Of a stretch of 64,000 bases of DNA, positions 23,558 to 35,899 are shown piece after piece; within the stretch, counting starts at the first letter, position 1; the number at the start of each line of letters is the position of its first letter. This stretch comes from Lithospermum erythrorhizon. Lineage: Eukaryota > Streptophyta > Magnoliopsida > Boraginales > Boraginaceae. The notes under the pieces are model-generated. The model searched no databases. It was not told the origin of the DNA and was given only the letters and a program-made list of their open reading frames with translations. The stretch is taken from positions 682,001 through 746,000 of the forward strand of contig JADFUC010000767.1 in the NCBI GenBank assembly GCA_019722365.1, given 5' to 3'. Position numbers and translations under genes: made by a program.

Positions 23558-25188
23558 ATGGACATGACTAGTCGAGTATTCCACCTCATTGCCTATTTTG
23601 CACTATGCTTTTTGTTAGTCCAAGCTAAAAAGGGGAAAATTCCGAGGTCATCGATCAAGAAAGTGTTGGTGGATATATCCGGGCATGGAGATTATGTCAG
23701 GATTCAAGATGCGATTAATGCAGTGCCATCGGGGAATTCTCGTCGCGTTTATATAACGGTGAGGCCGGGAGTGTATAAGGAAAAAATTGTTGTTTCAAAA
23801 GATAAACGTTACATAACGTTGAGTGGTGTAAATGAAAATAATACTATTGTTACATGGAGTGATGGTGGTGATATATATCAATCTCCAACGTTCACTGTTT
23901 TTGCTCCTGATTTTGTTGCTCGACGACTTACCATTGAGGTTGGTGTGCTTCAATTTCAATCTCTAGTATCATTTTTATAAATTTATCAGAATTCCCTTGG
24001 GATGATTTAATTTCTTAGTATTATAATTTAATTGTTATTATGATTTGATTTTACCTATCAATGTTTGATAGAATAAGCATGGAAGAGGAGAAAAGTCAGT
24101 TGCACTCAGGGTATCTGCTGATCGGGTAGCATTTTATGCATGTCGAATTTTGGGATACCAAGATACATTGCTTGATGATAGAGGGAGACACTACTACAAA
24201 AATTGTCTTATTGAAGGAGCCACTGATTTCATTTGTGGAAATGGAGCTTCAACTTTTGAGGTATATGTTATTTAAAAAAACAAAACAAAAACTGCATTGT
24301 ATATGCGAATTGTGACTTTTTTGAAAATTGGATGCACGTGTAACTTCACAGACTCTTAACAGTTAATAATTTTCTATTTTTTGAATGTAGAAATGTCATC
24401 TGCACTCAGTCTCATCTGGGAAGGGGGCTATAACAGCTCACCATAGAACATCACCTAGTGAGGACACAGGCTTCACCTTTGTCAACTGTACCATCACTGG
24501 AGGGAAAATGGCCTTACTTGGGAGGCCATGGGGTCCTTATGCTCGAGTCATTTTTGCTAAAACTTACATGTCTGGTGGAATTTCACCACAGGGATGGGGT
24601 GATTGGGGTGAGCCTTCTAGGCAAAGGTATGTTCAAAATGTATCATCATGCTTTCATTTGATAATTTCAACTTTTGATAAAACAACCAAATAATAAATAC
24701 AATTGTTAAATGATGTAACTAGCAATGCACATTACACCAATTACAATAGAGAAGTTATTTATTGATACTTTTTAATTTTGAAGAAAAATAAGGAATTTAT
24801 CCAATTTTAATCTCCCTCAACTCATATCATTTGATATCTCGTGTCATCACAAATGTTGACAAATTCAGTTCTCAAATATAATTTTTTTAATTTTTTCACT
24901 TTTGAGGGAATTATATATTTAAGATAAACACTATCATTATATACATATAGACATAGGCACCATATCAAACGATCCAAACCTTTCTACAATAATATTATTT
25001 TTGTAATTTAATTATTAATGGTTGGTGTATGCAGGACGGCTTATTTTGGGGAGTTCGCTAATTATGGGCCAGGTGCAAAAACTTCTGGAAGAGTTAGTTG
25101 GACAAAGACCCTATCAAGAAATCAAGTCGAGCCCTATTTGAGACTTGAAAAAAGATTCAATTGGTTGAAGAAATCCGATGCTGAGTAA
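23558..25188 (+). CDS. Pectinesterase (pectin methylesterase) without pro-region, 319 aa
   Basis: Four exons: 23558-23938, 24072-24260, 24391-24626, 25035-25188, all GT..AG, giving 319 residues. It removes methyl esters from cell-wall homogalacturonan. Residues 1-23 form a secretion signal ([15 protein letters not shown]), directly followed by the right-handed beta-helix domain; there is no inhibitor-like pro-region, so it is a group 2 (type II) enzyme. Motifs: [27 protein letters not shown] (Q157, D158), GATDFICGN (D179), [11 protein letters not shown] (R235, W237). Both catalytic aspartates and the arginine are kept. The first oxyanion-hole glutamine (Q113 in carrot PME, normally in QAVAL) is Ser136 here (EKSVALRV), and the usual FIFG is FICG. 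Otherwise complete and in frame. The sequence resembles Arabidopsis PE11/QRT1-type members, but I give no symbol. Confidence 0.93.
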
Positions 25189-25199
25189 ACAACTACTGT

Positions 25200-26070
25200 T
25201 AGAATAGGAATATTTAGGAGGCAATAATACTCTACTAATCCAATGATCAATGGTTCATACTATCATTCTTGGAGAAAAAACGAACTTGTGAGACTAGATT
25301 TCATTATTCTCAACCAAATTTTGGCTACAATTTGAGGAAATTTTCAGAATTTCCCCTTTTTCTGTCCCACTTCTCATGCGGGTTTAAGAAATTATTTATA
25401 ATTAATTAATCTCTATTGATATTATATACTTGTTTGGTTTATTTAAATAGTTTAGCACATATAATCATAGGTTATAATACAAATGAACAAATATAATAAA
25501 TGTTTTCCAAATGAATGTTATTATCTTTTACTAATCCTTTGAGTGCATATTGGATGGACCTCAAACCGAACGTAATAGCTTGCAAATTACGTTCAACCGA
25601 TTAAATCAGACTAGACAAGTCATGTGTGACAGTTTCAACAAAAAAAAATATCGGTAAAACGAATCAAACTCATGATTTATCTATCATAAGTCTATATACT
25701 TCACCAATTTGGCTATTCTTATGAATTATATTTTATTAATCCATTATATATTAAAGGAGATTATATGAACAACTCTCATGTATATAGTCTTACAAAGTAT
25801 ATGTATCACACTTACATAATTTTAAAAACAGAGTATCCATTAACACAAATTTTAGTTAATAAGTTTCAAACTTTCAATTTCGGTTGATAAGTCTTACAAA
25901 GGCTTAAATTCTTGTTGCCCCTTAGGTATAGCGAATTTTAACTTTGTTTAACTCTAATCACTTTAAATGCTTTGTGATTTGAGAACTTGTATTCGTGTTG
26001 TCCAGGTAACCTAAAAATAACGTTTTGATAATAATAAAATTGATGGCCATTTAAAATATGAATTATACAT
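25200..26070. other. Downstream spacer of the pectinesterase gene
   Basis: 3' UTR followed by AT-rich DNA. I see no gene or clear repeat. Confidence 0.5.
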
Positions 26071-26075
26071 ATGTG

Positions 26076-26397
26076 TTACGAGCATTAGATATCTAAACAA
26101 CTTCCAGCTTTAAAATAGGGTGGAAGTTAACAAAAGACTACTCTTGTATCCTAAGGTGTGTAGCGACCTCAAATTGTGACTCCTGCGTACTCCCTTGTGT
26201 TGGAATTTCTGTAGTCCTACAGGGAGTACACTTTTTCAACGTTTAATAAGCTTTCCTATTTTAATGATGTATATGGTAAAAAGTAGGAAATCTGATTTTG
26301 TTTCCAAAGTTAAATACAATCCTTAAAATGATAAAATTGATATTGGGAGTAGATTTTAAGAATTTTAATAGGGAAACTAGTGTGAATGCTCTTAGGA
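26076..26397. mobile_element. Candidate MITE with the same end as the one in the SWEET intron
   Basis: The right end (ttaagaattttaatagggaa then actagtgtgaatgctctta) is homologous to the ends of the insertion at 9789-10262. The proposed left end (gagcattagatatctaaac, 26080-26098) is a weak inverted match, so the left boundary is uncertain. Confidence 0.35.
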
Positions 26398-26427
26398 TAT
26401 ATTTTGAAATAATATAATATGTGGGCA

Positions 26428-26484
26428 AGTTTAATAATTATAATTATAATAATTATAATTATAATGTTATAATTATAATTATAT
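26428..26484 (+). repeat. Simple repeat of taattataa
   Basis: Uninterrupted alternation of aattata units over about 55 bp; self-complementary, so it could form a cruciform or hairpin. Confidence 0.85.
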
Positions 26485-26559
26485 TTCATAAAGTCCCATT
26501 CTTGATAAAGGAGGCGAAATTTTTTAACTTTTCGCTTTTTCTTGATCATATAGAAATTG

Positions 26560-26866
26560 ATCTGACTTTATCGTGATGCTTTTCACTTTTATCCATAATA
26601 AAGTACTTTTGATTTAAATGATTAATTAAAGTATTTTTTGATAAAATACGTTTTTAGGGTATATTATTCAGTAATATTATTCCTTATTAATTTGAGGTAA
26701 TTTGAAATCTTATCCCGATGCGAGGGCCTTGTCTTACATGCACATAAAATCACATTCAACTATTAGCGTTTGAGGTAATTTGAAATTCCTACTTATAGCG
26801 AATGCTTTTTATTTTCAATTCGAATCGGCAACTTAAGTATCAGGAGTGTTTGTGGTCGTCTTTTCA
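26560..26866 (+). repeat. Left LTR of the Tat-like element (start uncertain)
   Basis: Its last 110 bp align loosely with the right LTR: gaggtaatttgaaatt against gagtaatcacgaaatt, and cgaatcggcaacttaagtat against cgaataggctaagcttaaga. Both end in tttca before the primer-binding-like site. The 5' limit is a guess from the length of the right copy. Confidence 0.35.
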
Positions 26867-29796
26867 GTCTAAATGGTGACTCGGGAGACTCATGAGGTGA
26901 GCCATGCTTAGAACCCAGAGTAATCGAGGTCGAAATGCTGCCCAGCTCGTTTCATAGCGAAGGATTCCATTTCGCCAACGGTGGTGACGGCAGAGGTCGA
27001 GTTGATTAAGCGACACCTACCATGAACCGGGAAGCGTGACCTCGGCCAAAATATGGCCCGGATCAAATGGCCGTGCATCGGGGAGGCTTATTCAATCAAG
27101 TTCCTGAAATCAAAACCCATCTGCTTGACTCGATCCTTTGAACAAGGGTTCATGTGGATACGCCTATTAACCCATACCAGCCGGCTGACCGAGTGTTCAT
27201 GATGATGCCTCCGGCATCGGTACCGGTGGAGGATATTCGTGAAAAAGAGAAAGTACAGCGGTTTGTTTGGCTGGGGAGCGAGTTCGCTACGGGTTGAGCT
27301 CGTTTTGAAAGGGATAGGCTTCGTTAGAAGAGCGAGATATGTGATGAAGAGGCAGCTCGTGTAGAATAAGAACATAGGCACGAGGAGTCATATACTTATT
27401 TGATGATCTCATGCGCTCGACTTGCCAGTGCATTTGTATACTTTCGCCCAAATGCTTTCGAGTATTGTGATACTTGGGACAGCTTCTTATATAGGCCGTC
27501 GTTAATTACATGACGGTTACAACTTTATTAGGAAGCCATTTGCTCGAGAAGAGGTGATGAGTTTAAATAGGCAGTCTTGGCCTTATCGGGAAGCGAGGCG
27601 TCTTGTATCCTAAGTAGTAATGCCATTTATTTGCGATTAAATGGAGTACATCTACGAGCGGTTCATCTTTATCCCCGGTCGCTGATATGGGGTATAGGGG
27701 ATCCGCAAAGCACTTGAAAGAGGTATTTACGGACGAGCCAAGCTATTAAATAGCGAATGATGTGGACATTTATGCAAAAGCATTTCAGAAGGAAAATAGC
27801 CTAACTAGAGGCTGCGTTAGTTGGTATGTGGAATTGCCGTCGACCTCACGTCGATTCGCCTGCTGAAATACGACGATGCTTTTCGTTGCGGTACAACGCG
27901 CCATTACAATAGTGGGATGAGGGAGAGCTTTTAATGGATTCTGACGGGGACCACTTGGCAAGTCGGCTCGAGGATTTCATGAGCGATACATTTCATTTTA
28001 GAGAACTGATATACCAGAGCATTGACAACAAAGCTTGTATGACAGCATTTTACCGTGAGGCAAACTATAGCAAATTAAAGAAAGCAAGTATTGGACACCC
28101 CACAACAAAGGGCGAGAGTTGACCCAGAGTGGTCGATAAATATATTGATTTGGAGAATTCTGAATGAAGGAAAGGTCCACCGAGGCGCGCTTGGCAGTGA
28201 ATAGAAGGATCACGAGGCCAGTCGAGAAGAAGCCACGAGATCACGCAGATATGTGATAGGCTACGTGATAGGGGGCAAAACTTTAGAAAGAGGCCTTGTT
28301 CGCCCCAGCATTTGAAGCGGAGTTCACTTGTGCTTTCGATCCGATTCAGCATGGCGTATGGCGGCCAAATCTACTACAGTCGTATCTACGAGATTTATTC
28401 CCGGATGGCGAATAAGAGGCTAAATGAGGGAAGCGGCGAATAGAGACAAATCAAGTATTATAGATACCATAGAGAATATGGTCATGGCCTTAGATGAGTG
28501 TCGCGTGTTGAAGTTTGAGATGGAGAGTTAATCGAGGCGAGGGGTGCTTGAAGGAATTTGTGGATCTGAAGGGTGGGCCGCGTACTGCTTGAAGTCGAAA
28601 AGGAAAATAGAAATTTCCCGTGAGGCGCGGTGCGAGTCCGCGCGAGGAATTATAGAAATAGGGGCGCGACCCGTCGCTTTAGATTAGCGGTCGTATTGAC
28701 ACCGTTTAGCGGGTAGTACAGGAGGTGATTAGGAATTCAAAAAGAATTATGCTAGAAGAGAAGTGTATTCTAAATGCATCCCCGCTCAGTGATATGTGTT
28801 GAAGAAATTTATATCTTTTTAAATTATCACTGAGCTGCCGGGGCCTAGAGTTGCCTCGCTGATGATCCAGGTAGTAATTGCACCGATTATTGCGAATTAC
28901 TTCGAGAAGAAAAATGATAAAAGTGGTAATTTCGCGTGTGAAGATTAATTCGTAGAAAGGATTTTGGTAGATACTGGGAGTTCGAATATCTTGTACTTAT
29001 CACCTATGACAAATTGGAATTTGCCTCATGAAGATGTTGGCCCGATGCGCCCAGCCAGGGTTTGCGGGCATTCGGTTTTACATCGAGGGATGGCAAATTT
29101 GGATTTTTCTTGTGGGCTCGGCTTGACGAAAATCATAATTAGAGCTAGTTCGCAATTGTGGACATCCACGATTAAATGTACAATGGATTGATTGACGACC
29201 GTATTGGCCATTTGAGGAAGCGTTGTTTCCAGCTTTACTTTCGAGATGAAGTTACCCGACCGCGGGGTCATAGGAAAAATATGTTATGTAATCAAAAGCC
29301 GAGAATGTGTTATCGAGCCTTGGTTTCACCTTTGGGAAAAGAACCCGGGGAAAGAGCAGAAATCACGATTGATAGCGTTCGTTGATGATCCATAAAAAGG
29401 AGATGAAAGTTTCGGGGAAGAGACGGGTTGAGAGGTTTTGTACTTGAAATTTTTAAAGAAGAAAGAGTACAACTCAAGGGGAAATACCTTTTTATAGAGG
29501 CGAAACCCTCGCATCGTCATTGCAACAACGTGATTTTTCGAGACAGCTCATGCCAGAGCCCCGCCGGATGAGGATGTCTCGTCGTGAGGAGGGAGGGATT
29601 TAAAAGGAGTAAGTCAGCCATAGACTCACGAGCGAGGGCTCGAATTTCATTACTTTCACGTAAGGTCATTACCAGCATAAAACGTGTTAAATGCATTACA
29701 AAGAGGGTTTAACTGTCATCAGCAGACGAGCTTTATTCGCTTTATTAAATTAGTTCTTAATTTGAGTATAGATTCTGCTTATGAAATAAGGGGCAG

Positions 29797-30113
29797 TGAT
29801 ATGGGTAAATGAAGATTGGCCCTTTAAGAAATTGTAGAGTGAGAGTTATCTGAACTTTGGGTACATTCGACCCATTTCATGTATTTGGATCGATCTTATT
29901 GTGCTTTATCTATAGTTGTCGAGGAAATCGCGTCAACACAACGCTCTTTTACAAGCTCGATTACATGCAGCCCAGTATGCTTTATCATCTGATCTTATTG
30001 ACCATTTGGGAGTAATCACGAAATTACTCTTGAATACTTCATTTTTATTCGAATAGGCTAAGCTTAAGAATCGAATTAATGCGTAATTAAATCATAAAAG
30101 CCAGCGGCTTTCA
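29797..30113 (+). repeat. Right LTR of the Tat-like element
   Basis: It starts with tgatatgg just after the purine-rich gaaataaggggcag and ends tttca, giving 317 bp. It is followed by a second leader (30122-30330) that shares taccatgaacc and aatat-gc-cggatca words with the leader at 26874-27080. Confidence 0.45.
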
Positions 30114-30349
30114 ATCCCAAATGGTGACTGGCGGAGACTCCCATTTCGCCAAGAGCAAGCCTTGCTTGAACGGTAATCAGTCAGTATCGGCAGTTTCCAC
30201 CGCCGAAGGGATTTCGAAACTGCCCAGAACAACGTAATTTGTGAGTCCATGAATTGATTTGCCCAAACGCTACCATGAACCACGACATTTTCAACCCTCA
30301 GCAAAATATTGCGGATCACTATGGATTATGGTGGTTTAAGAATGAATGA

Positions 30350-33300
30350 GAGCTTTATTTTGCTATTGATGAATATTTATACTAGAGAAGTTGCGTTTGT
30401 TGTAAACAAATGAGTTTTTGGAGTTTTACTCTTCGTGGTAAAGCCGTAAAGGGATAATAATCCAAAGTTAAATGGATCATTTGTTAAATTTATTAAATGG
30501 GTTTGGCCTACAATATATTAGGAGAGAAAATACATTAAGAATACAAATACATCATAAAATTTGCTTCGTCACATATCGCATGCTTTACAGGGGCAATTTT
30601 TTTGTTTGAAATATTTGTCTAAACTACAGCGTAGAAAATTGTGTTTACGTTTTCGATGTCTTTTTGATAAATTTTTTCTTATTAAATTAGCGGCCAAACC
30701 AATTATATAGTTTTGATTAATTGGCGTTTTATATTTTTGATGATGATTTTTATTAGTTTTTATTCTTGTCTAATACGAATGAAATTTAAAAACGAAGTAT
30801 ATATAAAAACGGATGGAGTATTAAAATCAATTGTGGTAATTGGGGACTAGATTTTTGGTTTATATAGTAGTGAACTTTTTCTTTATTTTTTGATATCGTA
30901 AAGATATTAAATGTATTTCTTAAGGTTATCTGATATTCTTTATTATACCCTACCATCCAATTAAAACTTAAGCAATCGTTATATAGATCGACTTCGATAA
31001 AGAGTATTATCAAAAGAAAAAAATCAATCATTAAAAGAAAAAATAATTATTAAGGACGAAAATAAAAATAGAAAATGCGACCAAAAGTACATTAAAATTT
31101 AAGACAATTAACTATTATAAAAAAAATAAATTTTACCTAGATAATCATCTAATATGGAAAGGGAGCTGTTATATAGCAGTCCCAAATTCTTTTTTATGTC
31201 GGTCTAAAAAATATTGAAAAAACAATTATATCCATTAATTTTAATTGTTAAAATTTAATAAAAAAAATCCACATTTTGATTTATTCCTAATCAAAAACCA
31301 CAGTATAACTTACACGAGAAACGAAGAAGATAAATGTATGTATATGTTCGTTCATTTGCGGTGAACTTTTTGAAGTTTTTTGTAGATCATCTGCTGCTAC
31401 AATGCTAATGTAACAATTTTATTTTCCTTTTGTTTTATTTTTCTCCTTCTTAACAAGTTTCACATTTTTTATGAATTTTTGGATAAAATTTACTCTTTTA
31501 AGAATGATAAAATTGCATCTTCAAATGAATTAACTATAATTGTGTAAGATTTATATTCAACTTTTTAGTCTTCTCTTATCTCCTTTCATGGTGAAAGATA
31601 ATAGACGTGGGGATTGAAGTTGAGAATGCATTTTTAGTAATTGTTCAAGTAATTTATGATATATATTTTTTGGAGTATTTTTAAAAACTATTAAAATTTG
31701 CGAGAAGCTATGTTTGTTTTTTTACTATAGATTGAACCGACATATAAATAAAGTGAGACTAACAACTAGCAGTGCTCTCTTCAATGGGTAAGAAATTTAA
31801 TAAGTGCCGCATTTCAGCAAATTTCAATCATTTCGGTCTTGTCGGCGTCTACAATAATTTTTTCTTCGATAAAACATCGAGTAACCGTTACGGTACCCTT
31901 TCGGATATTGCTACATAAAAAATAAAATAAATATTATATATTATGTAAAATAAAATAATACTAATTTTCTTGGACTTCCAAATACAAAAAGACAAACAAA
32001 AAATGCTTAAAATATTATATATTGTATAAAAATTAAATATTACTTTCCTTAAAATACAGAAAAATCTTCGAATTTGCTAAGGGCCAGAGATAGCAGAATT
32101 TCAACCGATACATTTCGAAGGTTAATCGGCGGCAATTTCGAGGAAAATAATTTTTTAACATTCTTTCAGTCTGGGATAATTCTACCGATAAAATAGAATA
32201 GCTAGCCGCTAGTACCCGGCTCATTAACAACACTGCAACTATGTATGGAAAAGGGTAAAGTTTTTAGAGTTGCAAGTATTACTAGCATTTAGCAATAATT
32301 TGGACTCCCTTCCGAGAATGCATTAAATTCTTCAATATCATGGAGACATAGACTATGAAGACATAGACAATCTTATATGGACTATATTTGGTCTATATTA
32401 GTGGGCTTAAGGATGTGTATAGTTAAACAGATTGAGCGGAGTGTGGGCTGGTTATGAATATGGGCCGGAGTGTTTGGATGAAGGGGTAGTTCTTTAGACA
32501 CGGGCTCACAAATGTCGATCTGAAATTATTTAAATGTTAGTGCTTAAAATATGATTTGGTATTATATCGCACATTATTTTTTTTATATTAAATTAGAATG
32601 AATTCCTTATAATAATCAAGATGATATTTTCTATTTAGATGCACACCACTATTTAAATTTGTAACAATTTAAATAAAATAAATATTCAAAAGTTCCTATT
32701 CATAAACTAATAAAAAAAATCATTCAATTATACATATAGACTAGAAGACAAATTTAACTTGAATATAGTTTTCGTATCTTCTTTTTTGCATATTGGCTTA
32801 AGATCCTTTAAGAAATGCTACGTTAGTGATGTGAAATTATGAGTTTTATCGAGCAGCGCGAGCTTTATCTTTCTGCCGATTGTCGATTTAGAAAATGTGT
32901 TTACGATTTAGAACCAACGCCCAAATTTGTGAATGCGTTTCAAATCTTCTACGTCGAAATTTGTGAATCATTCAAATCTTACCAAATGCGTAAAGAAGAT
33001 GGCGGTATAAAAATAAAAGATGGGCCCAGATGCAGGAAGCTTATTGTTCTTTTATGATAGTTCGAGTAATTGTCAGTATATTTGGCGTGGTGTTCTTAGA
33101 TTTTGGTAATAGAATGTAGAAAGAGACTATTGGGGTTTTGGGGGAATAAATTTGATAAATGTATGTAGTTATTAAGGTTAAAAGCTTTATGCAGTAAAGT
33201 ATATTTGAGACAGGGCGTTTAATGGTGGGGCCAGGGCGCTGCTTGTTCTGACTTTGAAAAATGAGTGGCTCGTTGGAATTTTTATGGACTTATATATGCT

Positions 33301-34830
33301 TATCCATAATAATTAATATTCATGAATTGTTAAAAGGTCGATGCAAGAATTGCTTAATGCGATACGAAATATATATTGAAACGAACTAAACTCTTCTTAA
33401 ATATGCTTAAGCTATATTTAAACTAGTAACATGCTTAAATATATATTTAATTTTTACGTAATATAATCGATAAAGGTTTGGAATTGAATAAAATATTATT
33501 AAGCGAAGATAATATTTATGTATATAACAAAGTAATTGGATTATATATAGATTCTTTTCTTTATACGTATTACTCTGACTTAACTGATGTTGTTTTCCTT
33601 TCAAGATATTGATGATAAAAGTACAAATACATTAATATATTATTCTTTAAATGATAAAGTCTTGAATTAATTAAAAGAATAAGATTCGTTTTAGTATTCA
33701 TGATCCAAAGATTATGAAACTTTTTCTGTTTGATTCCGCATCTGAAACTTTGAAGAATATAATTAAAAGAGAGATGGTTTGTATGATATAAGAATAATAT
33801 ATTATATATAGAAAAATTTAAGTATTTAAATAATAATAATATATTAGCGCGTAATCTTATTAAATATATTATTAAATCTTATATAAATATCGATGCTCAT
33901 CCATATACATTAAGAATATTCAATATTAAACAACGTTTATCGTATAATTAAAAAGAACTAGAATACAATCTTATTGCATAATACTATGATGAATATTTAC
34001 TAACTTAATATATTATTTGAAACAAAATAACATTTATTATTTACGAGGAATAATATATTAGTGAAAATCTTACGTTGTTATCAGTTTATTGTCTGATACT
34101 AAATAAATTTTGTGATTTAAATAGAATCGTTTAATTATTTCTTGAAATAGTTTTTAATTACAAATACTCGTTATTATAAATAATAATATATTGATGCATC
34201 TTATGCTTTTATTTATATATTATTTAATACTAAATAACTTTATCAATTAAGCAGTAAATTAATACTTGAAATTATTTCGTTCACGATATTAATGTGGTAT
34301 GTTTAAAAATACGTGATGCTAGTATTGTCTAAAATACGAGTGTTCAATTGAAATGAATTATACGTTATTAACAAAAATAAAGCAGTGTTCAAATTCTAAA
34401 TTGAAATCGAAATACAATCGAAGCAATGCCCATACTTCAAGGGGTAAAAATAAGCATTCCTAAAATATGTAATTGTAGAACATAAAACTAAATTGTTCGA
34501 ATACTAAACATGAACATAATCGATATTTAAAGCCGCAAACACATTATTCGCTTATAAGATCATTATTGTTAAATCCTCGCGACGGTCCCAAATGTGTGTG
34601 ATAAGCGTAGTGATGATCGCGGAAATATGCTCTGTCACAGTCACCAAAAATTAAAAGCTCATAGCTACTACTGACTGCGTCGGCTCGCGCTCCGTAATCA
34701 TCTTTCTTTGCGCTTAAATGCGCCACTATATCAAGCGGTATCGCGTTTGACCATAAAAGTAGTAATTCTTAAATTACGGCCCGGTTAAAAAAACCTTCGT
34801 TGAAGCTAACGTAGTGTATTTGATCGGCGT
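30350..34830. other. AT-rich gene desert
   Basis: No gene is supported. An orphan Stowaway-type edge (aaaacggatggagtatt, 30807-30823) has no partner. A frame of 72 codons at 32839-33057 has ordinary composition but no recognisable domain. From 33780 to 34270 words such as aataatatatta and tttaatactaaataac recur at irregular spacing, suggesting a decayed AT-rich tandem repeat. Confidence 0.45.
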
Positions 34831-34839
34831 TACCGTTTA

Positions 34840-34995
34840 TGACAAAATAGTCGTTATTAAGTTCAACATTTCATAAGCTAGCAGATTTGAAACTAGCATT
34901 GATGCGGATTTGTCAAGCGTTACCAAATTTATATTTAAAATAGCCGTTATTAAAGTTGACATTTCATAAAGCTGGCAGATTTGGGAATATTGCGT
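34840..34995 (+). repeat. Two-copy tandem duplication, ~95-bp period
   Basis: Text aaaatagtcgttattaagtt ... catttcataagctagcagatttg at about 34844-34890 recurs as aaaatagccgttattaaagt ... catttcataaagctggcagatttg at about 34937-34984. Each copy is preceded by gcgttacc. Single-base differences only. Confidence 0.75.
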
Positions 34996-34999
34996 GTTA

Positions 35000-35890
35000 G
35001 GAGCAAACAATCTTCAGATTTGTATCGGGGAAAATTCGGAAAATATTTTCTTGGATCTTTAAATAGAGAATTTTCTTTGTTCGATAATTACAAATATCCA
35101 ACTTAATCCAATTTACAATTGTTGTAGCGTATTGTTAAGCTGTACCTCAATATTAGGTTTGAGTGTCGTGTAAAGAAAGAGATTTTCAAAGTTATCCTTG
35201 GGCCGATCAGCAGCAGTCAAACTACCTCCCTCTTCTTCTTTACTATAATTTTATATATTAATTTTTGTAATAATTTTACTACATAAAAGTTAAAGTTGGA
35301 GTTCAAACATCAAGATCAAATGTATTAATGATCACATATTTTTATTTCGTTCCGTTTTCGTTTATTATTTTGGGTCTAAAATTTCTTACAGACCATACAT
35401 AAGTACCTGCAATGAGAAAGAACTTTGGTATTAAGTACTTAGGCGTAGTAGCTCTTAAATGCGGTTTGGGTTCGAATCGCGTGAAGTGACGAGGAATGCA
35501 ATATTAAAGTGGTTTAAAGGGATCTTGGGAGAATCACTGTGGAGTTAATGCAGCGTTCACTTGATTTAAGCTGCTACGTGTAGGCTGAAGATATGAATAG
35601 CGGCCAGGGCCCAGAATTTGAGGTTCCAAGCGCTTTTTTAAATAAAGAATAATCTCAACCATTAATTGAATAATGATTTTGAGTATTAAATCGCCAAATG
35701 AGATAAAAAGAGGGACATGAATCGTAAGGTGAGAATTCATTATCTCCCTCTACATAATTACCAGGCCTGCCTCTCTCAACTACTTATTACTTCATTCATG
35801 TATAGAGAGTCATAGAGACCTATAATAACTTCAGCATTTTAATATTTTTATTGTATCGTTTTTACTTGTGGATTTGAAAATTATTATACA
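35000..35890. other. Spacer upstream of the mannanase pseudogene
   Basis: No gene recognised. The text gcggtttgggttcgaatcgc (35461-35480) resembles a tRNA T-arm but no cloverleaf can be built around it. The last few hundred bases would contain the original promoter of the mannanase gene. Confidence 0.4.
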
Positions 35891-35899
35891 TATATAGAG

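Larger units (their letters stand above)
26560..30350 (+). mobile_element. Eroded Ty3/Tat-like LTR element with gag and protease only
   Basis: Gag remnants lie at about 27680-28090 (WYVELPSTS; then FSLRYNARHYNSG, out of frame) and the aspartic protease at about 28870-29310, with the active-site text VDTGSSNILYL encoded near 28967 and, upstream, VIAPIIANYF-like text broken by indels. The protease is followed within 500 bp by a polypurine-like tract (29784-29796) and an LTR at 29797-30113. There is no room for reverse transcriptase or integrase, so the element was non-autonomous or internally deleted. Two primer-binding-like sites reading tggtgact (26874 and 30122) each sit 7-8 bp after a tttca LTR end, and related leader sequence follows both. 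The arrangement is LTR-leader-gag-PR-LTR-leader, as left by recombination between tandem copies. Many stops and frameshifts. Confidence 0.6.

Noticed and set aside
27088..27381. 97-codon minus-strand frame
   Set aside because: It lies in the leader/gag part of the Tat-like element on the opposite strand and has no domain.
35461..35480. tRNA-like T-arm text gcggtttgggttcgaatcgc
   Set aside because: No acceptor, D-arm or anticodon stem can be paired around it; treated as chance or a tRNA-derived scrap.
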